This document shows, piece by piece, positions 53,555 to 64,000 of a DNA stretch of 64,000 nt. This DNA is from Stratiolaelaps scimitus. Lineage: Eukaryota; Arthropoda; Arachnida; Mesostigmata; Laelapidae. A program made the position numbers and the translations under genes. The notes beneath the pieces were generated by a model. That model was not told the DNA's origin and ran no database searches. It saw only the letters and a list, made by a program, of their open reading frames with translations. Each line of letters starts with the position of its first letter. Position 1 is the first letter of the stretch. Location of the stretch: the NCBI GenBank assembly GCA_019614645.1, contig JABWDB010000001.1:18207501-18271500 (forward strand), in the 5' to 3' direction.

Positions 53555-56500
53555 CTACTGTGTCTGCTCCTTAGGCTTCTTGGTGAAAACGGGCAAGTCG
53601 TGAGGGTAGGTCTTGAAGGCCGGCACCAGCTGATTCTGCTTGTGACGAATATATAGAAACGCGCACATGATGCAGGTGACGACGAGAACGACGAGAAGAA
53701 GCAGAAGTACGGAAGCGAAGCCCATTGTCGACATACAGACCATCGAACTGAGCTCTTCCTGGTTGAACTCCAACGGCTGCTCCTGTGTCGAATTGCCTAG
53801 GCTGAAGTCGACGTCGCCGGCGCTCAGAACTCGAATCACCTTTGATACACCGATATCCTTCTCGCCATCATCGCCGTCGGCGTTCCCTGACAAAACGACT
53901 TCTCGACGGAACCGGCCCAAGTCGCGCTCTTGGCGGGAGAGCGTTGTCGAGTACGTAATTTGAGAGTCACTGGCGGATGTGTGCTGGTCCTCTTGGGCAC
54001 ATTGTTCCGGGCATTGATACCTGAGTGAATATATTGATATGAAGTTTTGTTTTGAGTTCGAGATTATCAGATTTTTTTTCTTTGTCATTTGCAGAATACG
54101 GGATGGGAACCTGTCTTGCGGAATCTACGAATCGCTTACTTTACGTGTCTAGTATGAAATGTTTGTTGCAAATAAATTATTGTCATAAGATCTAGCCGTA
54201 CGTACCTGCAGATCTGGATAGTGCACTGGAAATGAACTTCCATCGTGTCCGGGAACTTGAATGCTTGGAAGTGCGCGTACGAAAGAACCGTAGCGGACGA
54301 ACCGAAGTTCTTAATCTTCGTGAAGCGGGACATCAGTTTAGGCCGAGCAACGCAGCCCTTCGAGTCGACGAGTTCGATCGGGGCTCGTTGTCCGTCATGG
54401 GCAATGCAGTTCCTCACCAACATATCGAACTTGTTTTCGTCATCCTTGATAGCAAGCACCTGTTCATGTGTAAATGACGTTGCTCTGAGTAACTGCTGGC
54501 AAAGACAATGTCATGACTAGCATTCTCTTAAGGCCGATAGAAAGGATAAGGTAGGGTAACGTATAAGCATAGTGTGAAACACACAAGCAGAGAGTAGAGG
54601 ATCGCTGCCTGAAGATCGGGAACCACACCGAAAGGCACAGAAAGGACAGTCAGGAGTATAAATAGAGGTCTTGAAGGAGTATCCAGCATTCCGAGAAGGA
54701 GTCAAGAGGTGTGAGTCCAATCCAGCATTCCGTCCCGCGAAACACAACCTCTAACCTGCCGCCGTCATCGGCATCAGATGCGAATCTGACGGACAGGTAT
54801 CATGCATCTTACTTTGCGTGACTCGTCCCAACTCGCTCAAACGGTCACCGTTGTTTTGCCCTGCACCACGGTGCCCCGAGCTGCCCCGCATGATCTGATT
54901 CAAGCCGGAGCAGTATGGCTTTTGTATGTGGAACCGGTGAACCGAGAAGTCTACGCCCCCGAGGGGCGAAATGGTGGGTTGACGCGTCGTGCTCGAAACA
55001 GCCCGTCAGGATCAGTCAGGAGTGGAGTCCTCAAGGAGGCTTGCTAAGAAATGCGAATGCTAGAGTTTTCGTCTGTGGTGATAATGATTTGTTTGTTAAC
55101 TTACCATAGTCATCGTCTGACCGATCTTGACAATACCGGCCACCTCTGAGGCCCACGGTCCCTTTCCAGCCTGGATTTGCATCCAGCAGCCAACGTTATC
55201 TCCGGCGAAGTCGGCGCGAACGACGTCCAGCATGTCGACGGGGAACGGACGAAAGGTGACCGCCTTCTCATAGTTGTTATGCCAGGTGCAGCGTAGTTTG
55301 CGGGCCTGGTCCCATACTTCCTGCACCTGCGGGTCGTATTGGATAATGATCGTATTCTCAAAGAATGAGCCAGTGGCCGTGTTGCCCTCCTGGCCGTACA
55401 AACCATTCTGTGCATTGCCGACGGTTCCACAGGAGTTGATCGAAATGTCGAAGAATACTGATTTTTTCCCGCTTCCAGCCGGTAGATGCACGCACGAACC
55501 ATACGAGTAGTGACCTGCGTTCGAAGAGCAGTAACACAAATGGCATTGTTAATCGCACAAGGCGACACGACGGATCTATTCACAGGGGGCAATCATTCAG
55601 CTGTAGGCGATAGACCAAAACGAAAGGACAGACAAACGCTTAGAAGCAGGTTCGCAAATCAGTTATTTCTTCGCTCTAATTTTGTGCGGTTCAAATAGAA
55701 GCGAGTTAGCTAGCCAGCTAGCTAGCTAGCGGGTAGCAAGCATATAATGTATTACCGTGTATGTTCTCCTTTTCAGGTTGCTCTCCCTCAGAGGATCGCT
55801 TGACCTTTCCAGGGCCGTAGCCGACATTTTTCTGGTTTGCTCGACGATTCTGCCGTTGGCGCAGAAGTACAGGATTTAACGATCCTTGAGACAAAGCACA
55901 ATGCGTACATACAACACGGATGACAAAACACCCACAAAGGCAGACAGACAAATAGACAGACGCCGACGTTTACAGTGTACGAACACAGGACATACGAACG
56001 TACTAATATAATACTATACACATGCATAACACGCAGTCGAAAGGGGCCATCGATATCGTCATGACCATCAGCATCATGAACGGTCTGATCTGAGTTACCC
56101 TTTGAGAAGATGAGTCCGTTGAATGGGCGGTCAAACTCGACAACGACCTTCATGAGATTCTTCTCGCACTTGACATCAAGGTGAACGATCTTCGGCATAT
56201 CCGGCTGCGACAGTGGCCACGCCTCCTCCGGATCGACGTGCGCCGGCTGATGGTTCACGGGAATGGGAGCCACAGCATTGTCATGAACCTCCTCATGGTG
56301 CTCTTCGTGGTGTACGTGAGGTGGTTCCTCATGCTGGACGTGCTGCACTGGCGCTTCATGGTGAGCGGCCGGCTCGAGATGATGCGGCGCCTCGTCGGGC
56401 TGGAAGACCGGTGCGTGCTGTGGGGCCGGTGCGTGCGGTACGTGCACGTGTGGCTGAGGCGGGTGAAACACAGGGCCAGGCAAGCCTTGATGAGGGATCC

Positions 56501-56888
56501 CATGGCCAGGGTGGCCATGCTCGGCTGGCCATGGCTGAGGGGCATGATGCTGAACCTGAACGAACTGCTGCGAGTGGCCTACACCTCGCGGCTGGGGTGC
56601 GTGTTGGTGAATGACGTTAGATGGAGCGTGAATCAGACCGTGCGCGTTGAACGGGAAACCCAGCTGAAAGTGCTGCTGAAACTGCGGTGGCGCTTGCACG
56701 CGATTTTCGATAAGATGGCCAGCCTCCTTCTGTTCATGCTCAGATGAGACGTGCTTGTCGGCGTGCAAGGCAGAGTTAACGGCATCGGCGAAGGTATCTT
56801 CGTGCGACGAGGCCGCCGCTTCGAGATCCTCGGCTGAGTCTGAGGCTGACTCAGAATGCTTGGCGTCCTGGGACTCGTCCGCCAGAAC
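53555..56888 (-). CDS. ZP-domain transmembrane cuticle protein, Dusky-like type (first exon missing)
   Basis: Apical extracellular-matrix protein; related insect proteins shape cuticle and epidermal cells. Coding exons in transcript order: 56888-56099, 55514-55105, 54459-54206, 54020-53555, in frame for 639 aa plus TAG. The first listed exon begins after acceptor TTTCCAG and lacks a start Met and signal peptide. It encodes an acidic stretch and a long His/Pro-rich region, then VKCEKNLMKVVVEFDRPF, the start of the ZP module. Later: CVHLPAGSGKKSVFFDI, RCTWHNNYEKAVTF, GKGPWASEVAGIVKIGQTM, NKFDMLVRNCIAHDG and PDTMEVHFQCTIQICR, all strongly dusky-like. The last exon has a furin-type site RFRR before the transmembrane segment (FASVLLLLLVVLVVTCIMC) and a short cytoplasmic tail. 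This is the standard ZP protein order. Exact orthology among ZP paralogues is not settled. Confidence 0.9.
55704..55730. repeat. GCTA-rich palindromic tract in a ZP gene intron
   Basis: Repeated GCTAGCTAGC units, each self-complementary, in the intron between the ZP exons, close to the possible cassette-exon donor at 55755. Confidence 0.6.
55756..55884 (-). CDS. Possible alternative cassette exon of the ZP gene
   Basis: Between exons ending at 56099 and starting at 55514 lies an open 129-base segment flanked by TTTGTCTCAAG on the acceptor side and GTAATA on the donor side. It enters and leaves in phase 1, matching both neighbours, so inclusion would add exactly 43 residues (GSLNPVLLRQRQN... 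to ...EKENIHG) between FSKG and HYSYG. Direct joining of those two blocks gives the usual ZP sequence, so this exon would be optional. Confidence 0.35.
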
Positions 56889-57534
56889 CTGGAAATAAAC
56901 GGTAATAATCACAAAGATGAACGACTATCGCCACGTTTGTTGAACGGCAACACATATAATGCGAATCTGTGTCACAAAATCTGAACTACGACAGCTACGC
57001 TGGTATAGTTCGTAGTAGGGCTAGCGAGACAACAAGTACAGCATGTGCTATACGTGTGATCCACTTCGAAATTGTAGATAGTATTGACAGGTAGATTACG
57101 TGTATAGGGCATACATTATATCTTCATCGTTGTCGACGAGTTGACGAGAAAATGTTACGATCGAAATCGGCAACTAAGCTGCTCTAGACAGCCCTGCACT
57201 CGTCTACAATACAACTACCAAGCAAATAAACAGCTGACCGATCCACAACCGATCAATCGATACATGCGTGAAAGGGTGTAGTGTATTATCGGTAGGAATA
57301 TGTGGCCGTATCTCATATCATGTACCAACACCACTGATACCACTAGTGATACCGTTGCGCCATTGCTTGGCCGCGCCGTCGAAAATCGCTGTTGTTCCCA
57401 TTACCAGCAAACGAATACCGGGGGCGGGAAGATTCCCTCATGTCCCGGCTAGTCAGACACCCCCCAACCAGATAGATCTTCAGGGTCTTCGCGCGGTTGT
57501 AGGCAGATGTGTTATGCCGCCACTTATAGCGAAC

Positions 57535-57597
57535 GACTGTGAGGACGACGGCGGCGGCGGCAGCGGTGGCAGGGAACGTCAAACCGAGCCGCATTTT
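57535..57597 (-). CDS. Possible signal-peptide start of the ZP gene
   Basis: The minus open frame starting at ATG near 57594 reads MRLGLTFPATAAAAAVVLTV, a credible secretion signal, about 0.7 kb upstream of the ZP exon that needs one. A phase-0 donor is required; candidates (GTCGTT near 57538, or GTTGGG farther on) are weak, so the exon end shown is tentative. The run of alanines may instead be a chance translation of a GCC repeat. Confidence 0.25.
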
Positions 57598-59053
57598 GAA
57601 GTTAACGGCAGAGAGAATTTCAATCCCTTCTCGGGAATGAGCTGCTCCTCATTCCTTTTCGGCAGTCGCTCAGTGACGTCGCCGTCCCCACTGTTGGCAA
57701 TGCTATCAAGCGGCCCCAAGTGGCCAGTCAGCGAGATATGCATGCACGGCCGGGGATGGCTGGGAGATTGAATGAATGACGAGTTAGCGAGTGACTGGCC
57801 GACGTCCCATGAGAGAATCGGTGTGTGTGTGTATGAGATACGTGTATCTGACGGTATCGGACGGACAATCGCTGGGGATGGGGACAGGGCTGAATTTTAC
57901 TGGCGCGCGATTTTTCACCGATTTCTCTACCACCATACTAGCACTACTACACGACGGATTCCGGCGAGTGGCAGGCACCGATTCCGCGAGCGAAGGAGAA
58001 GCGAACGAGCGAATTATTGAGCGGACGCAAATAGCGGGCGGATGAGCGGCCGATAGACAGCCAATCACCACCACCACCAACACCACTACCAGCATGAACA
58101 GAAACAGCACACTGTGTTCTCACTGCAGTGCCGCACAGTGTGGCAAGGCATGCAGGTGATACCTTCGTGCAATCACCAGCATCATCATCGTCATCACTAT
58201 GACTCCTGATGATGGCTGTGGTGCCGTGCCAGTTGTCTATCTGTCTGTCTATGGTCAGGTCAAAGTGTGCTGCTGCTGCTGCTGTTGCCGTCCCAGATTT
58301 TTCCTTTCTCTGCCATACCACCGTTGTTGTCGTTGTTGCTGTTGTTGTTGTTGCTGTGTCTACGGTGACGACAAATGGTGCTACTACGGCGTCAGCTAAC
58401 AGCGTCCGCCTATCTGACTGTCTCGAGTCGAGCGGCGAAGCGACAGAAAAAGGATGAACGTTGAAAGTGACAATTAAAACTCACGCCAGAAGACGAGAAC
58501 GAACGACGGCCAAGTAAACAGCGAGCTAGCCTTTGACGTATATATATATATATATATATTATGCAGTTGCGAGATTCACTTCGCACGGTTAGCTATTTCG
58601 TTGGTCGCCATCAATGATGATATTTTACAGTAGTGCGGTGGTCGTTGTCGTCGCCGTAGGTATAATAGTAGTTCATAGTGGTCATAGTGGCAAATGACGA
58701 GTTGCAAGACAACGAGCTATACAGCCCTCGCCACTCAGCTCCATTATTTTACAAACAGTCATTATTCTACAAACACGGAGTTACGGACCAAACGGAGTCC
58801 AACAAACAACAGCGAACAAACATTCACCATCATCATCATCATCAGCAGCAGCAGCAGCAGTAGAAGCAGTATGAGTAACAGCATGACAGCTAGATTAGCA
58901 TGACACCAGAACAAAACCGCTATGACGATACAGCTGTATACGAAAGAATAGTGGTATAGTGTTCCAATATTGTCGTCTAGGCTAAGTCGTGTGTTGTGCT
59001 CGTTGTCCCTGTAAAATCGCAACTTTTTGCCCGCTCACCAACTTGCTCATAAT

Positions 59054-59092
59054 ACACACACACACACTATATATATATATATATATATATAT
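59054..59092. repeat. (CA)n-(TA)n compound microsatellite
   Basis: CA units pass directly into TA units. Confidence 0.9.
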
Positions 59093-61151
59093 GTAGCCGT
59101 CGTCCTGAATAGCTGCATGAGCAGTCTACGTGTATTCGTTTAGGCAGGCCATCGTTTGGTGATGGTGATGATGGCTATAACTGTTTGACGCCCAGACCGG
59201 CACTCACCCTTCTGTGCATCATGGCTCGTTTTCCGTGAGGTGCCATCACCCATAGACCTGTTCCACTTTCACTGCGGAAGCGTTTATTTACTTTTTGTCC
59301 GTGAGAATCACTGTGTACTCATACGTCCTTTTGCACACAAATACACACGCACACACACACGGACATTCTCTCTCATTGTATTGCATAGCTAGTCGGCTAG
59401 CAACGGACTCTGTTAAATAGATTATTAATTATTAATTTCAGTGTAGATAGTGATGCCACGAGCGTCAATTCCAAATACTGTCGATAGCTATGCTAATTTA
59501 TAGTCAGCCTGCTGCAACAATACAATGACCGCCTATTTATTCGCTCTACTCGTTGTCTAATTGTGCGTCCATTGTGTTTGCGAAACTGTTTCAAAACTGT
59601 GCACTCCTCAGAGCGCTTTCGTTGCAGTATTTGGGTGAGCATTGTTTCTGTACGGCCAACAGAATGGCACAGCACTGCGCATAGACAAACATCAATAGTA
59701 TAATATCGACATATACATACGCAGACACAGGTCCACTGCTACTCTGGCTGTCAGGATTCGTTTGTCCATCCACGTTCGTTCGTCCGCCCGATTGTCAGCG
59801 TCACCTCGCCGCTCTCATGGGCAATTCGCTTTTTACTTTTTTTTTTGTTGTTATGTCGTGCCAATGCTATTCTTGTGAGCCCCGCCGCGCTCCCCTAATA
59901 TGACCGTATAGTCTGCCCAATAGCAATACAACCTTACGGTGCTTCTTGTTAAACACTGCAGGATCTCAACTGCGTACCGCTCTTTTTTCAGTTAACTGGC
60001 GAGCGTGCTCACGACGCAGGCCGTCACATCTCGGTCAGGATCGCCGGTCCGGTTCGGTTGCATCTGACTTTTGTCTTTGGCAAAGCAAAGAGTTTAACTG
60101 TTCTGCCTGTTCGACTTCTGCTACTGCTGGTGCTGCTGGTGGTGGTAATAGCCGTCGCAAGAGCGGGTAGGCTGGATGACATGACACGTCCAATACTTCA
60201 TCGCTTCTTCGTTGCAGTCTGCTCCGGCTATTCTGGTCCAGTCACCAATCGATGGCAACAGCTGCCGCGGCAACAGCAGCAGCAGCAGCAGGAGCACACG
60301 CAGTGGCGGCGGCGACGACGTCGTCGTCGTCGTCCGCCGTGTTTCGTAGTCCGTCACTCGCTGCCGCTGCTGCTGCAGCAGCAGCAGTAGTCAACCGGAC
60401 CGTGTTGCCGAACTGAACTGGCTCTCAGCTGTTACCGGTTGGCTAATTACCCCCCCCGTTATGACCTGCTTCGGATGCACACTTCGGCGTTCAACCTCAC
60501 CCGTGTTCGTTCGTCCGTTGTCCGCTGTTAGCAGCTCATCGCCACGAGTAGCGTCCTGCGATCGTCGTCACCACCATCATCGTCGTTACACGACTACTGC
60601 TTCTGCTAATACTAGTAGTAGTTGTGTACGAATCGAGGTAGTTATAGTAGAGGCAGTACTCATTGCCTCATCATCCTCGCCGTCGTCGGTGGCCGTTCCG
60701 TCTTTGTCCGTCTTACCCACCTCACGTTGGATCCCTCTATTTCTTGTTGTTCCATCGTCGTCTTCTTCTTCTTCTTCGCTTACTTGCCCGCCTCCCTCTG
60801 TCTTTCCCGACTCCCGAGTTGACTCCCGCAGGCCACAAGCAGCCAGCCCGCTCGGCTGTGCTATCAGAGATGAAGGTATCTAAGCGTACATCTAGCGCAG
60901 ACAAAAGGTATCAAGGTTCTCATTTCGCCGCCTCGCCGCCGCCGCCGCCACCATCGCCGCCACTCTGCTGCCGCTGCCGCCGCCGCCGCCGCCGAAGATC
61001 AGTTCTCTTTTCCTTTGATCGAATGCGGATGAGGCGCAATTCAACCCAAGTAGAAGATGATACCGCGCGTGCATGCGCAGATTTGCTCATACAGACCGAC
61101 GAGCAGCCACCCAACCAACCGATCAACCATTTATACACACAAGTTGCAGGA

Positions 61152-61154
61152 CTC

Positions 61155-61188
<34 letters not shown>
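61152..61188. repeat. (CT)n microsatellite
   Basis: CT run with one TAT interruption. Confidence 0.9.
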
Positions 61189-61191
<3 letters not shown>

Positions 61192-63284
61192 ACCTCGTGC
61201 TCTCACAATCAACAGACAAACAGAGCTATTTGATTTGAATTTATTATCACCACTGTCGCCACGACGCCAGCGACGCCAACAGCAGCAATGCCACTGCCGC
61301 TGTTGCTGGAGACGTCCACAGTCACCAGTCGTTTTTCCCCGTTCGATTATTTCTGCGGGCGCAACTTCTGGTCTTAATCGAACGAACGAACGAACGCATG
61401 AGGGCCGGCGACAGGCCGTATGGTCAAATGGATGATTCCGCTATCCTGCCAACGACGATCATCATTTGATACATCGCCACGACGATAGCCAACAACAACA
61501 AGAACAACAACAACTGCCTCCTGTCGACCGTTGCAGAGCGTCGTCAATGAGCGGTGCAGAGGTCTGCGGACCGGCGAGGATCTGCGGCGTCGATCGGCGT
61601 GTACACTACAGCGACCACATAGACCACAGCATAACATCAGCGTCGGCAGCTACAGCTGGAGCTGCAGAACAGCACAAATAGCCGCGTATGTTCATAGCCT
61701 GACCAATAGCTAGAGGCAGCAGCACTAGCTCGATAGAGATTCGTAGAGCTAACTAGCGAGGTACATGGGGTACCTGCGCCCGTGAACGGTACGAACTGCA
61801 TGAGACTGTCGTAAAGGCAGCAGCTGCAGCGGTACAGCATCAGTGGTTATGGCGGCGGCGGCGGCGGCGTGACTCTTCTTGAATCGACATCAAACGTTTT
61901 TCAGCCCGGATAGATTCGGTGCCTTTAGCGAGAACCCGCATTGCGCAACGGAATGGATCACGGTGCACTTCTACGACATCGTCCACGTCAACGATTCGAT
62001 GGCGTGCTCCACTGCTCCACTGGTAGACACTGCAGAAAGTCGACATCAACAGGAACAGGAAGAACAACATCGGCAGCCAGCCGATTTCAACATCCGCTAA
62101 GACATCGGGCCACCTCGGCCGTTGTCAGCTATTGCGTTTGTACATTAATGCCCAGCAGCAGCAGCAGCTCGACCCCACCGAGTTGAAAGACTGTCCCAAT
62201 TAAGTCTGTCGTGCGTCCCGACCTTTAGACTTCATTTGCGCGGGAAGACATAGACCGAAGACGCGCCGAGAAAACAACACGTAGCAATTAGTTCTGTTTT
62301 TTTAAGTAATTATATAACTGGTTAGTTTTCAAAGCAGAGAGAGAGACAACAAAAGAGACAATGAGAGAGAGAGAGAGAGAAAAGTACCAATTATAATAAA
62401 TTTATGTACAATGCTCTTTAGTTCTTTGCCATACATATATATATATATGTAGAAGCCAAGTTCAGGTACAATGCGTCCGTGGCACAGACACGTAGATGGG
62501 GGCCACCCGAAAATGGTTATTTGCACCGGCTTAAGTTGCAGTTCGTTTGGGTAGAACATATTTGCGATAGAAGCGAAAGGCCGTTCTTGTTACTGTTGCA
62601 ATTATTGTGAAGAGTATCTGGACGAGTCTAGGATTAGGTCTACATCTTATTGAGCATTACAGAATAGTTATTAAATAGTATTTCTAAGTTATACCGTCTG
62701 AGATATGCAGTTTCGCTAAAAACGACTTTGCATCTATAACCAACGCGACGCACAAATTGCTTTTATGATGAAGCTGTGTTACACTCTGGGGATGCATATG
62801 TCACGTAAATTGGCATAAAAAAACAATCAACTGGTATAAGGACATGTGGCAATAAGTGGCATGTTCTGGCAATTTGCAAGCAACAAGTTGACGAAAAATC
62901 CGATTTGCTCTTGTGGAACCACGATGCACAATACATGATCGCTATATTTGAGGTTGTCTCCCCTTGATCACGCATCCGATTGACTTAGCTCAATTCGATA
63001 TTGCAAATAGATAATAACTGCCCGCTAATGTTAATCGTTGGATCAGCTGACCCGGCATGCACTGATCACACATCTTTCTGCTGATTGCACAGTTATCTGC
63101 TGTGGCCTTAGCCGCCACCCTAAGGGGACAAATCGCGATTCGGAAGATCATCTCGCATATCGTCCGCTATTATGAATTTGCTAGACGAAATTGTGCAACA
63201 TAGTTGTGGTTTTGCTTACAAAAGCAAATATAAATTAAATAAACCATTATTATTATTATTATTACTATCAAACCGACGCCACAG

Positions 63285-63477
63285 GTACGATTCCACGGCC
63301 GAGGGTCCTGGTTATTTGTGCCTGTATCATATATGGGGATCACCCGGGTTCGGTCTGGGGTTCACGAAGTCTCACGGTAATAAAGGAAAGTCAGCCCGTT
63401 CACATCATTTCTATCTGATGACAGATGGCTCGACCCACAACGACTCGCTCAGCGTCGATAGCGCCGTATCCGTTTGA
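63285..63477 (+). CDS. Possible orphan 3'-terminal coding exon
   Basis: Open from a CCACAG acceptor-like site to TGA, encoding about 63 residues of mixed, non-repetitive composition (YDSTAEGPGYLCLYHIWGSP at the start, ...SLSVDSAVSV at the end). AATAAA follows at 63583-63588. I recognise no domain and see no upstream exon, and the acceptor lacks a clear pyrimidine tract, so this may be chance. Confidence 0.2.
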
Positions 63478-63582
63478 ACTGATACGCGGTGACGGCAGCA
63501 GCAGCAGCAGTGCAGATGGCCTATTTGTCGAGCGCGCGGTGTCAGAATTGCACGTCAGTGTCAACGTGCCCCCGATGGAGTG

Positions 63583-63588
63583 AATAAA
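63583..63588 (+). terminator. AATAAA hexamer after the orphan open segment
   Basis: Canonical poly(A) signal about 105 bases after the TGA of the segment at 63285-63477; meaningful only if that exon is real. Confidence 0.25.
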
Positions 63589-64000
63589 ACCTTATCAGTA
63601 GGATATCCGCGTGCACAATATGTTTCACGGAGAATCAATTTGTGTATGCATGCAGATGTCGTGCCATTGAACACTACCTGTCTTCGATCAATCGAACGTT
63701 TCCTCTCTGCGAATGCTAGTAGAGCAAACGTTTGGAAAAATTCAGAGTAATTGTGCTAGTCTATGAGCCATGGGCCAAGTAACAATACTTGCAGGTTCGA
63801 AGCGTTGCAGCGGTCTATGAACAAGAACGAGTGACGAGCTATGTATGCAGCTCATCCACGAGACGTATTGACGATGGAGAACCCATCTATTTGCATTCAA
63901 ATTTCAGTGAACACTTTCAAGGGGGTTTCCTAGCCTAGATTGTTTCCCTGGGTGCATCGCTTATTACCTGACCGTTGAACGATTATTCAACTGCAGATGA
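63589..64000. other. Window end, nothing recognised
   Basis: Unique-looking DNA with no open frame or repeat I can identify. Confidence 0.5.

Larger units (their letters stand above)
57598..63284. other. Low-complexity region with no supported gene
   Basis: Rich in CAG/CTG, GTC/GAC and CT repeats: (TA)n at 58538-58559, CAT/CAG runs at 58830-58860, (CA)n/(TA)n at 59054-59092, CAG and GTC palindromic runs at 60270-60390, GCC/CGC runs at 60930-60995, (CT)n at 61152-61188, (CGAA)n at 61379-61396 and (GA)n at 62362-62382. Long open frames here (for example 60461-60883, 60663-61238) are serine- or arginine-rich translations of these repeats. It could be promoter or intron of a gene lying beyond either edge. 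Confidence 0.5.

Noticed and set aside
56181..56747. 188-codon + strand open frame opposite the ZP gene
   Set aside because: Antisense shadow of the His/Pro-rich exon (His and Trp/Met-rich reverse reading), with no domain of its own.
60461..61238. Overlapping long open frames
   Set aside because: Serine, proline and arginine runs from TCG, CCG and CGC repeats; two frames open at once, so low complexity explains them.

Overview
This is an intron-rich eukaryotic nuclear window. Spliceosomal GT/AG introns interrupt six of the seven recognisable loci, intergenic spaces are long, and (TA)n, (CT)n and CAG/CTG tracts are abundant. A cuticle-type ZP-domain protein close to insect Dusky-like, a BEL/Pao retrotransposon relic and a clan-2-like P450 point to an arthropod. 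A chelicerate such as a mite fits the gene set, but that narrower placement is a guess. I saw no rRNA, CRISPR array, canonical tRNA gene or prokaryotic operon.

Layout: (1) 2-5757, + strand: the C-terminal 941 codons of DNA polymerase epsilon catalytic subunit (13 exons, truncated by the window start). (2) 6356-11996, - strand: complete cytosolic valyl-tRNA synthetase (5 coding exons, 1044 aa), convergent with POLE. (3) 13933-15468, + strand: an intronless cytochrome P450 (511 aa), divergent from ValRS. (4) 21440-25135, - strand: complete epsin (6 coding exons, 577 aa). (5) About 25.1-42.5 kb: no gene I can support, mainly simple repeats and a SINE copy. (6) 42.5-44.4 kb: a SINE copy followed by a degenerate, internally deleted BEL/Pao element. 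(7) 46700-50534, + strand: a PRC1/Ase1/MAP65 (Drosophila Feo-type) cytokinesis protein in six exons. (8) 53555-56888, - strand: a ZP-domain transmembrane cuticle protein, with a possible signal-peptide exon near 57.6 kb. (9) 57.6-64 kb: low-complexity DNA with one possible orphan terminal exon at 63285-63477.

The genes are unrelated in function (replication, translation, oxidative metabolism, endocytosis, cytokinesis, cuticle shaping). Nothing suggests a functional cluster. Exon boundaries were read by hand from splice consensus, reading phase and family resemblance. Summed coding lengths close in frame for POLE, ValRS, epsin, PRC1 and the ZP gene, which supports the models.

The least ordinary material is: a tRNA-derived SINE family with at least five copies, one carrying two perfect tandem hairpins at its tail; a P450 with substitutions in the C-helix and I-helix motifs; a phase-symmetric 43-codon cassette exon that would insert a basic, cleavage-like loop into the ZP-N module; and a pre-miRNA-sized hairpin at 37.1 kb. 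I did not find a convincing new multi-gene system.
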